Made by a program: the position numbers and the translations under genes. 64,000 nucleotides of DNA from PALSA-612 sp964595575 (lineage in GTDB: Bacteria > Actinomycetota > Thermoleophilia > Gaiellales > Gaiellaceae): contig CAZQRA010000002.1 of assembly GCA_964595575.1 (NCBI GenBank), positions 1 to 64,000 on the forward strand, read 5' to 3'. The notes under the pieces were generated by a model. That model was not told the DNA's origin. It saw only the letters and a program-made list of their open reading frames with translations, and ran no database searches. Numbering within the stretch: position 1 is the first letter of the stretch; every line of letters starts with the position of its first letter. Positions 57,077-64,000 of this stretch are shown here, piece by piece.

Positions 57077-58552
57077 CTAGCGAGGCCGCCCGTACCCTCC
57101 CCCGCCCGGAGTCTCGACCCGGACGAGGTCGCCCGCCCGCAGCTGGCAGGTGATCTTGGGGGGAAGCTCGCGACCGTTCAAGAGGGTGCGCCCGGGAGCA
57201 CCCGGTCGGCCTCCTGCCCGGCCCTGGGGAGCGAAGCGGCGGCGCTCGGAGAGGAGGGAGAGCCGGCAGTCCTCGAGCACCCGGATCTCCCGCACCACGC
57301 CGTCTCCGCCCCGGAAGCGCCCCTCCCCGCCCGAGCCCAGGCGCAGCTGGTAGCGCTCCACCCGGAGAGGGTAGGAGAGCTCGAGGGCCTCGACGGGGGT
57401 GTTCAAGGTGTTCGACATGGCCACGTGCACCGCGCTCGGCCCGTCCCGGTGGGGGCAGGCGCCCTGGCCTCCCGCCACCGTCTCGTAGTAGGTGAAGCGG
57501 TCGTTCCCGAACGTGAGGTTGTTCATCGTCCCCTGCCCCTGGGCCGGGACGGGGATCGCCTGAGCCAAGGCCGAGAGCACGCAGTCCACGATCCGGCTGG
57601 ACGTCTCCGTGTTTCCCGCGACCACCGCCGCCGGCGGCCGGGCGTTGACCAGGGAGCCCTCGGGAGCCCGCACGGTCACCGGCGCGAACGCGCCCCCCGA
57701 GGCGGGAAGATCGGGCTCGGTGAGGGAGCGAACGACGAAGTAGCAGGCAGACCGAGTGACCGAGAGAGGGCAGTTGAGGTTGCCCTGGTGCTGGGGAGAC
57801 GTGCCGGCGAAGTCCACCTCTACCTCGTCGCGCGCGATCGTCACGGCGACCCTGATCGCAAGCTCTCCCTCGATCGGCTCCAGCCGCTCTTCGGCCCGGT
57901 AGCGGCCGTCGGGAAGGGAGGCGATCGCCAGCCTGACCATCCGCTCGGAGTAGCGGTAGAGCGCGTCCATGGCCTCCGCCACCGTGTCGGAGCCGTGGCG
58001 GTGCAGGAGCTCCTGCAGCCGGCGCTCCGCCAGGCGGTGAGCCGCCACCTGGGCAGCGAGGTCGCCGCGGCGCTCCTCGGGATTCCGCATGTTGGCGAGA
58101 AGCACCCGCAGGACCTCGTCGTCGAGCCGGGTCGGGGGGATCACGATCCCCTCCTGGTAGAGCTCCCGGGAGCCGGCAGGCAGGCTGGCCGGCTCCATGC
58201 CGCCCACATCTGCGTGGTGGGCGCGGGAGCAGGCAAACCCGCAGGGGAGGCGCGAGACCATGGTGATGTCGGGGAGGTGGGTCCCTCCCGTGTAGGGGTC
58301 GTTGACGACGAAGATCTCGCCCGGAGCCGGATCTCGGGCCCTGACGGCCGCCACCGCTTCCGGCATCGCGCCCAGGTGGACGGGGATGTGCTCGGCCTGG
58401 ACGATCATGCGCCCTCGCTCGTCGAAGAGGGCGGTGGAGCAGTCGCGGCGCTCCTTGATGTTGGCCGAGAAGGCCGAGCGGACGAGCACGGCCCCCATCT
58501 CCTCGGCGACGGCCCGAAGCTGGGCGCCAAGGACTTGGAGCTGGATGTTCAC
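57077..58552 (-). CDS. hyuB: Hydantoinase/oxoprolinase subunit B
   Basis: 491 residues from GTG 58552. VLGAQLRAVAEEMGAVLVRS is the family start, then RDCSTALFDERGRMIVQAEH, VNDPYTGGTHLPDITMVSRL and a Gly-rich end (LGSGGEGRFRGGDGVVREIR, VETPGGGGYG). It is the catalytic partner of HyuA for ATP-dependent opening of hydantoin- or oxoproline-like rings. The substrate cannot be told: 5-oxoproline, N-methylhydantoin and acetone/acetophenone carboxylases share this fold. The start lies in a 20 bp tandem duplication at the hyuA end. Confidence 0.9.
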   Translation of the reverse strand: MNIQLQVLGAQLRAVAEEMGAVLVRSAFSANIKERRDCSTALFDERGRMIVQAEHIPVHLGAMPEAVAAVRARDPAPGEIFVVNDPYTGGTHLPDITMVSRLPCGFACSRAHHADVGGMEPASLPAGSRELYQEGIVIPPTRLDDEVLRVLLANMRNPEERRGDLAAQVAAHRLAERRLQELLHRHGSDTVAEAMDALYRYSERMVRLAIASLPDGRYRAEERLEPIEGELAIRVAVTIARDEVEVDFAGTSPQHQGNLNCPLSVTRSACYFVVRSLTEPDLPASGGAFAPVTVRAPEGSLVNARPPAAVVAGNTETSSRIVDCVLSALAQAIPVPAQGQGTMNNLTFGNDRFTYYETVAGGQGACPHRDGPSAVHVAMSNTLNTPVEALELSYPLRVERYQLRLGSGGEGRFRGGDGVVREIRVLEDCRLSLLSERRRFAPQGRAGGRPGAPGRTLLNGRELPPKITCQLRAGDLVRVETPGGGGYGRPR

Positions 58553-58573
58553 GCTTGGAGCTGAATGTTCACG
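58534..58573. repeat. 20 bp tandem duplication at the hyuA-hyuB junction
   Basis: 58534-58553 and 58554-58573 are 19/20 identical direct copies. Each contains, on the minus strand, GTGAACAT and CAGCTCCAA, the first codons of hyuB. The upstream copy overlaps the hyuA TGA (GTGA) and reads seven codons before a TGA that again overlaps the true hyuB GTG. Confidence 0.9.
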
Positions 58574-60326
58574 ATCGGGTCAGGATCAGCGTGCTACCTC
58601 CATCCCTAACCCCCACCCACCCAGGGGGAAGCCAGCAGGTCGCTCCCTCCAGCTCGAGCACCGCCGGCCCTTCCACCCGCATCCTCTCCGCCTGGGGAAG
58701 CGCGACCGGAGGAGCAGGCTTCACCTCGGCCGTGCGCACCGCCACCAGCTCGACGGGGCGCGAGCGGTCGGCGTAGCCGTAGCGCTCCTCGTGGGCCCGG
58801 TGGAAGCGCTCGGCCAGCTCCTGCCGCGATCCCCCCAAGGGCACCGTCAGCTCGAACGCCTGGCCCCGGTAGCGGAGGTCGGCCTCCCCGACCGCGGGAA
58901 GCTCCTCCGCCACCTCCTCGAGCAGGCAGACGTAGGAGCGGACGTGGTCCCGCCGCTCCTCGCTGGCCACGAGGCCCAGGGCCGACAGCACCCCCGCCGC
59001 CGCCGGGACGAGCACGGTCTCGATCCCCAGCTCCTCGGCAAGGGCGCAGGCGTGCAGAGGGCCGGCTCCCCCGAAGGCGACCAGGGCCAGGTCCCGGGGG
59101 TCGTAGCCCCGCTCCACCGACACCACCCGCAGCGCGCGCAGCATCTCCGCGTTCACGGCCGCGATGACGTCGGCGGGATCGAGCCCGTCCATAGCCTCCA
59201 CCGCCGCCTCGGGATCGAGCTCGAGCCCGCCTGCCAGGCGAGGCGGAAGCCGCCCCAGGAGGAGGTTGGCGTCGGTGACGGTAGGTCGCGTCCCCCCTCG
59301 CCCGTAGCAGGCCGGCCCAGGGATCGCCCCCGCGCTCTCGGGGCCCACGCGGATGGCGCCTCCTGCATCCCGCCACACGATGGATCCTCCCCCGGCCCCC
59401 ACCGTGTGGATGTCCACCATCGGCAAGCGGATGGGAAGGCCGCCCACCGACCGCTCCACCGTCCGCTCCACCCGGCCGCCGACGATGAGGCAGACGTCGG
59501 TCGACGTTCCGCCCATGTCGAAGGAGATGGCGTCCTCGATGCCAGCCGCCCGGGCCACCAAGGCCGCTCCCACTGCCCCCCCGGCCGGGCCCGACACGAG
59601 GACGAAGGAGGCGTGGGCGGCCGCCTCCTCCGCCGTCACCACCCCGCCCGACGAGCGCATGACGAGGGGCGTCGGCAGGCCCGCTTGGCGACACGCGCGA
59701 TCCAGCGAGCGGAAGTAGCGGGCGCAGACCGGCCCCAGGTAGGCGTCGACGGTGGTGGTGGAGGCCCGCTCGTACTCCCGAAACTCCGGCGCCACCTCGT
59801 GGGAGGCCACCACGTGGGCCTTCGGGTAGCGGCGACGAAGCTCCTCCGCCACCGCCCGCTCGTGCTCAGGGTGGCGAAAGGAGAAGAGCAGGCACACCGC
59901 GATCGCCTCGGCATCGATGTCGGGGAGCGTGGAGAGATCGAGGGGAACGACGGCCCCCTCGGGGCCCATGCGCTCCCGCACCCCGAAGCAGCGCTCCAGG
60001 GGAACGAGAGGCTGGGGATGCTCCTGGCACAGGCGGTACAGATGGGCACGCGTCTGGCGGCGCAGGTAGAGGAGGTGCTCGAACCCCTCGGTGGCCACGA
60101 AGGCCGTGCGCGCGCCCTTGCGCTCGAGGAGGGCGTTGGTGGCGATGGTCGTCCCGTGGGAGAAGCGCTCCACACGGACGTTGGTCGCCCCTACGGCCCG
60201 GGCGGCGGCGATTACCGACTCCTCCTGGGGCACGGCGGTGGGCACCTTGGCGGTGCGCAGCGTGCCCCCGTCGAGGAGGACGGCGTCCGTGAACGTCCCT
60301 CCCACGTCGACCCCGAGAATTGCCAC
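58569..60326 (-). CDS. hyuA: Hydantoinase/oxoprolinase subunit A
   Basis: 585 residues, ATP-binding subunit with an ASKHA fold: ILGVDVGGTFTDAVLLDGGT, FSHGTTIATNALLERKGART, VLVSGPAGGAVGAALVARAA and ISFDMGGTSTDVCLIVGGRV, plus LVAFGGAGPLHACALAEELG. Somewhat shorter than the roughly 690 residues of many HyuA proteins. It starts 9 bp after the carB stop, so it is read from the car transcript, an unusual neighbourhood. Function in the cluster is not clear (see hyuB). Confidence 0.92.
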   Translation of the reverse strand: MAILGVDVGGTFTDAVLLDGGTLRTAKVPTAVPQEESVIAAARAVGATNVRVERFSHGTTIATNALLERKGARTAFVATEGFEHLLYLRRQTRAHLYRLCQEHPQPLVPLERCFGVRERMGPEGAVVPLDLSTLPDIDAEAIAVCLLFSFRHPEHERAVAEELRRRYPKAHVVASHEVAPEFREYERASTTTVDAYLGPVCARYFRSLDRACRQAGLPTPLVMRSSGGVVTAEEAAAHASFVLVSGPAGGAVGAALVARAAGIEDAISFDMGGTSTDVCLIVGGRVERTVERSVGGLPIRLPMVDIHTVGAGGGSIVWRDAGGAIRVGPESAGAIPGPACYGRGGTRPTVTDANLLLGRLPPRLAGGLELDPEAAVEAMDGLDPADVIAAVNAEMLRALRVVSVERGYDPRDLALVAFGGAGPLHACALAEELGIETVLVPAAAGVLSALGLVASEERRDHVRSYVCLLEEVAEELPAVGEADLRYRGQAFELTVPLGGSRQELAERFHRAHEERYGYADRSRPVELVAVRTAEVKPAPPVALPQAERMRVEGPAVLELEGATCWLPPGWVGVRDGGSTLILTRS

Positions 60327-60335
60327 GGAGCGACT

Positions 60336-62996
60336 CTACGAGGAAGCGGCGGCCGCGCAAAGCTCCTGGAGGGAGGATCCCACGCGACCGCCTCGGCCCA
60401 TGCGGCCGGCTGCCCGCTGCACGCGGGCGTAGGCTTCCGACACGGTCTCGCCCCCGGCCATGACCTCGCCCGTGGAGCGCATCTCCGGGCCCCGGTCGGC
60501 GGCCGTCGGGAAGCGGTCGACGGGGAAGATCGCCTCCTTGGCCCAGGCCCGAGTGGGGCATGCCTGTCGTGGCAGCGATAGCTCGGCCAGCGAGCAGCCG
60601 AGCATGAGCCGGCACGCGTGCTCGACCAGGGGAACCCCGGTGGCCTTGGCTACGAAGGGGACAGTGCGGGAGGCCCGCGGGTTGGCCTCGAGGACGTACA
60701 GCTCCTTGTCCCGCAGGGCGAGCTGCAGGTTGAGGAGGCCACGGATGCGCAGGCGCCGAGCGACGGCGTCGGCGATGGCCCGGATCTCCTCCTCCAGCTC
60801 GTCCGTGACCGAGGGGCCGGGGATGACGCAGGCAGAGTCGCCCGAGTGGACGCCGGCCGGCTCCACGTGCTCGAGAATGCCTGCCACCCAGGCCGACTCG
60901 CCGTCGCAGAGGCAGTCCACGTCGAGCTCGAGGGCCCCCTCCAAGAACTCGTCCACGAGCGAGGGCTCGGCCAGCTCCAGCTCCTGGGGCCGGCGCACCA
61001 CCCGCATCCGCCGCCCGCCGAGGACGTAGTGGGGACGGACGAGCACCGGGTAGCCGATGCGCTCGGCCGCGGCCAGGGCCTGCTCCTGGGTCTCGGCCAC
61101 CTCCCAGCGCGGAGCCTTGAGGCCCAGCTCGGCCAGGACCTGGCCGAAGCGGCCCCTGTCCTCGGCCAGCTCGATGGCCTGCAGGGGCTCGCCCAGCAGC
61201 GGCACCCCCTCCTCGCTGAGCGCGCGGGCGATCCGAAGCGGCGTCTGGCCCCCCAGGGTGACGATGACGCCGACGGGCTGCTCCAAGGCGCAGACGTCGA
61301 GCGCCCGCTCCGCCGTGACCGGCTCCAAGTAGAGGCGGTCGCTCGTGTCGTAGTCGGTGGAGACGGTCTCCGGGTTCGAGTTGAGGAGCACGGCCTCGTA
61401 GCCGAGCCGACGTAAGGCCTGGGCGGCATGGACGCAGCAGTAGTCGAACTCGATCCCCTGGCCGATGCGATTGGGGCCCGAGCCCAGGATGACGACCGCC
61501 CGCCCGGAGGCCTCCGCCCCCCCGTCGCCCTGCTCGTAGGAGAGGTAGAAGTAGGGGGTCCTGGCCTCGAACTCGGCCGCGCAGGAATCGACGGCCAGCC
61601 GGCCCGGGCGCCCCCGCCGGCGACGCACCTCCCGCTCGTCGATCCCCAGGATGCGCGCGATGCGCGAGTCGGGGAGGCCGAAGCGCTTGGCCTGGGCGAC
61701 GTCCCCCGTTCGCTCCAGCGTCCGCTCCGCCTCCCGGATCGCCTCCAGCTCCGCCTGGAAGTAGGGGTGGGCGCCCGGGAAGTCGGGGAGGTCGAGGTCC
61801 TGCTCCCGTCCCTCCAGGGCCTTGAGGAAGGCCTCGGGGAAGGTGCGGCCGAGTCCTAGGGCCTCCCCCACCGACCGCATCTCCGAGCCCAGCGAGCGGT
61901 CGGCGCCGGGGAACTTGTCGAAGTCGAAGCGGGGCGCCTTCACGGCCACGTAGTCGAGGGCCGGCTCGAAGGCGGCGCTCGACTTGCCGGTGATGTCGTT
62001 GGGAAGCTCGTCCAAGGTGTAGCCCACGGCCAGGAGAGCCGCCAGCTTGGCGATGGGAAAGCCCGTGGCCTTGGAGGCGAGGGCCGAGGACCGGGACACC
62101 CGGGGGTTCATCTCGATGAGGACGAGCTCGCGCGTGCGCGGCTCGTAGGCGAACTGCACGTTGGCCCCGCCGGTGGCCACCCCCACCGCCCGGGCGCAGG
62201 CGAAGGCCGCTTCCCGCAGCCGCTGGTACTCCCGGTCAGGCAGGGTCTGCTGGGGGGCCACCGTCCAGGAGTCGCCGGTGTGGACGCCCATGGGGTCGAT
62301 GTTCTCGATGGAACAGACGACGACGCAGTTTCCCTTGGCGTCGGACATGACCTCGAGCTCGAACTCCTGCCAGCCCTCCAAGGAGCGCTCGACCAGGACC
62401 TGCCCTACCGGGCTCGCCGCCAGGCCGCGGGCGACCCGTCGCTCGAGCTCCTCCCGGCTTCGCGCCAAACCGCCGCCGGTGCCGCCGAGGGTGAAGGCGG
62501 GGCGGACGATGGCAGGCGCCGGGAAGTCGCCCAGTTCCTCGAGCGAGGCGACGACGACGCTCTCGGGCACGGGTAGGCCGGCCTCCCGCATCGTCTCCCG
62601 GAAGAGCAGCCGGTCCTCGGCTCGCCGGATCGCCTCCACGTCGGCTCCGATGAGCTCCACGCCGTAGCGGGCGAGCACGCCTGCCTCGTACAGCTCGACG
62701 GCCAAGTTGAGCGCGGTCTGGCCACCCAGCGTGGGAAGGAGGGCGTCCGGGCGCTCGCGGGCGATGATCTCGGCCACGGTCTCCGCGTCCAGGGGCTCCA
62801 GGTAGGTCGCGTCCGCCCACTCGGGGTCGGTCATGATGGTGGCCGGGTTGGAGTTGACCAGGACGACCCGGTAGCCCTCCCGGCGAAGCACCCGACAGGC
62901 CTGGGCGCCCGAGTAGTCGAACTCGCACGCCTGTCCGATCCGGATCGGCCCCGAGCCGATGATCAGGATCGAGCGAAGATCCTTCCGCCTCGGCAC
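60336..62996 (-). CDS. carB: Carbamoyl-phosphate synthase large subunit lacking the allosteric domain
   Basis: 886 residues from GTG 62996. First carboxy-phosphate ATP-grasp half: ILIIGSGPIRIGQACEFDYS, NSNPATIMTDP, IEMNPRVSRSSALASKATG. A shortened oligomerisation domain spans about 385-505. The second carbamate ATP-grasp half runs VVILGSGPNRIGQGIEFDYC to VLEANPRASRTVPFVAKATG. The protein ends about 30 residues after EMRSTGEVM. In E. coli CarB (1073 residues) a C-terminal MGS-like domain of about 140 residues for UMP/ornithine control follows; it is missing here, and hyuA begins 9 bp later. Makes carbamoyl phosphate for pyrimidines and arginine. Confidence 0.94.
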   Translation of the reverse strand: MPRRKDLRSILIIGSGPIRIGQACEFDYSGAQACRVLRREGYRVVLVNSNPATIMTDPEWADATYLEPLDAETVAEIIARERPDALLPTLGGQTALNLAVELYEAGVLARYGVELIGADVEAIRRAEDRLLFRETMREAGLPVPESVVVASLEELGDFPAPAIVRPAFTLGGTGGGLARSREELERRVARGLAASPVGQVLVERSLEGWQEFELEVMSDAKGNCVVVCSIENIDPMGVHTGDSWTVAPQQTLPDREYQRLREAAFACARAVGVATGGANVQFAYEPRTRELVLIEMNPRVSRSSALASKATGFPIAKLAALLAVGYTLDELPNDITGKSSAAFEPALDYVAVKAPRFDFDKFPGADRSLGSEMRSVGEALGLGRTFPEAFLKALEGREQDLDLPDFPGAHPYFQAELEAIREAERTLERTGDVAQAKRFGLPDSRIARILGIDEREVRRRRGRPGRLAVDSCAAEFEARTPYFYLSYEQGDGGAEASGRAVVILGSGPNRIGQGIEFDYCCVHAAQALRRLGYEAVLLNSNPETVSTDYDTSDRLYLEPVTAERALDVCALEQPVGVIVTLGGQTPLRIARALSEEGVPLLGEPLQAIELAEDRGRFGQVLAELGLKAPRWEVAETQEQALAAAERIGYPVLVRPHYVLGGRRMRVVRRPQELELAEPSLVDEFLEGALELDVDCLCDGESAWVAGILEHVEPAGVHSGDSACVIPGPSVTDELEEEIRAIADAVARRLRIRGLLNLQLALRDKELYVLEANPRASRTVPFVAKATGVPLVEHACRLMLGCSLAELSLPRQACPTRAWAKEAIFPVDRFPTAADRGPEMRSTGEVMAGGETVSEAYARVQRAAGRMGRGGRVGSSLQELCAAAASS

Positions 62997-64000
62997 GCGT
63001 CCGCGATCCGGTCGAAGAAGGGCAGGGCATCGAGCGGCCCCGGGGCCGCCTCGGGGTGGAACTGGACGCTGGCGAAGCCGTCTCCGGCCAGGCCCTCCAC
63101 GGTGTGGTCGTTGAGCGAGACGTGGGTGACGAGCTCAGAGTCGCCGCAGGCCACGGCGTAGCCGTGGTTCTGGGAGGTGACGAGCACACGACCGGTGCGG
63201 GTGTCCTGCACGGGGTGGTTGGCGCCGCGGTGGCCGAAGGGAAGCTTGAACGTCTCTAGGCCCAAGGCGAGACCGAGGAGCTGGTGACCGAGGCAGATCC
63301 CGAACAGGGGCACCCGACCCAGGAGCTCCCGCACCGTCTGGATCGGCCCGGTGAGGACGGCCGGGTCGCCGGGCCCGTTGCCGACCAGGACCGCTCTCGG
63401 TCGCGTGGCCAGGACGGTGTCGGCGTCGAAGTGGCCCGGCACCACCACCACCTCCAGGCCGCAGGCAGCCAGCCGCTCGGGGATCGAGCGCTTGGTACCG
63501 AGATCGAGCAGGACCACCCGGGGGCCGGACCCGACCGTGTAGGGAACCTGCGTTCCCACCGGACGGTCGAGCGGGCGGCCGTCGATGGGAGGCTCGGCCA
63601 GAGCCCGCGCCAAGAGTTCCTGGGGCGAGGCCTCCCCCAAGGCGCAGCGGAGCACGCCGCCGTCGCGAATGCGACGGACGAGGGCCCGCGTGTCCACGTC
63701 GGCCAGAGCCACCACTCCCTGGTCGGCAAGCCAGGCGGCGAAGGCAGGCCTGATGGCCCGGGCCACGACCCCCTCGCACTGGACCCGCTGCGACTCCATC
63801 CGCTCCTCGTCCACCCCGTAGTTCCCGATCAGGGGGTAGCTGAAGCACAGGACCTGGGCCACGTAGCTCGGGTCGGTCACCGCCTCCACGTACCCGGCCA
63901 TGGCGGTGGTGAAGCAGGCTTCCCCCGCGGCGACGCCGGAGGCGCCGACGCTACGCCCGGGAAAGACGGTGCCGTCCTCGAGCACGAGGTAGGCGGAGCG
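62963..64000 (-). CDS. carA: Carbamoyl-phosphate synthase small subunit (partial at window edge)
   Basis: The 5' end lies outside the window; the last bases still code (RSAYLVLEDGTVFPG), so only a few N-terminal residues are missing. It is the class I glutamine amidotransferase that passes ammonia to CarB: the small-subunit domain has ACFTTAMAGYVEAVTDPSY and PLIGNYGV, and the amidotransferase has the nucleophile Cys in PLFGICLGHQLLGLALG, with His/Glu in VQFHPEAAPGP. The last 34 bp overlap carB. A pyr-type regulatory leader, if present, would be upstream of the window. Confidence 0.95.
   Translation of the reverse strand, partial: RSAYLVLEDGTVFPGRSVGASGVAAGEACFTTAMAGYVEAVTDPSYVAQVLCFSYPLIGNYGVDEERMESQRVQCEGVVARAIRPAFAAWLADQGVVALADVDTRALVRRIRDGGVLRCALGEASPQELLARALAEPPIDGRPLDRPVGTQVPYTVGSGPRVVLLDLGTKRSIPERLAACGLEVVVVPGHFDADTVLATRPRAVLVGNGPGDPAVLTGPIQTVRELLGRVPLFGICLGHQLLGLALGLETFKLPFGHRGANHPVQDTRTGRVLVTSQNHGYAVACGDSELVTHVSLNDHTVEGLAGDGFASVQFHPEAAPGPLDALPFFDRIADACRGGRIFARS

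Overview
The window is about 70% G+C, codes almost without gaps on both strands, uses many GTG/TTG starts, and has frequent GTGA (4 bp) stop/start overlaps. The conserved gene order and several small hypothetical families point to Actinomycetota, most like the class Thermoleophilia; this placement is an inference from gene content. A run of exactly 100 N (12376-12475) shows that the record is a draft or metagenome scaffold, so junction anomalies must be judged with assembly error in mind. Three tRNAs (initiator Met, Leu-UAA, Ala-UGC) lack an encoded CCA. No CRISPR array, rRNA, prophage or insertion sequence was seen.

Layout. 1-3.7 kb (minus): a fragment with a bL12-like end, then a thiolase / hydroxyacyl-CoA dehydrogenase / cobalamin adenosyltransferase / TauE operon. 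3.7-9.1 kb: universal stress protein, a PilZ-tailed processive glycosyltransferase, a CAP-domain protein, a phosphoesterase, and terC behind a manganese (yybP-ykoY) riboswitch. 9.3-14.2 kb: an AbrB/PIN toxin-antitoxin pair, tRNAs, exopolyphosphatase, and a DUF3179 gene whose frame carries one TGA exactly at a conserved Cys, followed by a SECIS-like hairpin (candidate selenoprotein). 14.3-25.3 kb: bacterial eRF1-like factor, thioredoxin reductase, Zn-ribbon/PAS protein, endonuclease III, and the AddAB helicase-nuclease pair. 25.4-32 kb: isocitrate/isopropylmalate dehydrogenase family enzyme, HD-GYP protein, pntAA-pntAB-pntB plus an ornithine-cyclodeaminase family gene.

32-50 kb is mostly one long minus-strand housekeeping region: EamA/DUF177, rpmF, plsX, acpP, rnc, smc, ftsY, ffh, rpsP, khpA, rimM, trmD, lepB, rplS, rnhB, yraN; then htpX, a solitary DNA methyltransferase on the plus strand, and a stand-alone MshEN domain protein with comM and dprA. 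It combines fatty acid/phospholipid supply, ribosome and tRNA maturation, co-translational export and DNA processing. 50-64 kb: a LysR regulator, small conserved hypotheticals, 2-oxoglutarate dehydrogenase E1, and a minus-strand carA-carB-hyuA-hyuB cluster.

The most unusual observations are the candidate selenocysteine codon in DUF3179, the riboswitch upstream of terC, an in-frame EamA-DUF177 fusion, a CarB without its allosteric domain, a compact SMC, an RNase III gene without a canonical start, and a 20 bp tandem duplication that re-creates the start of hyuB.
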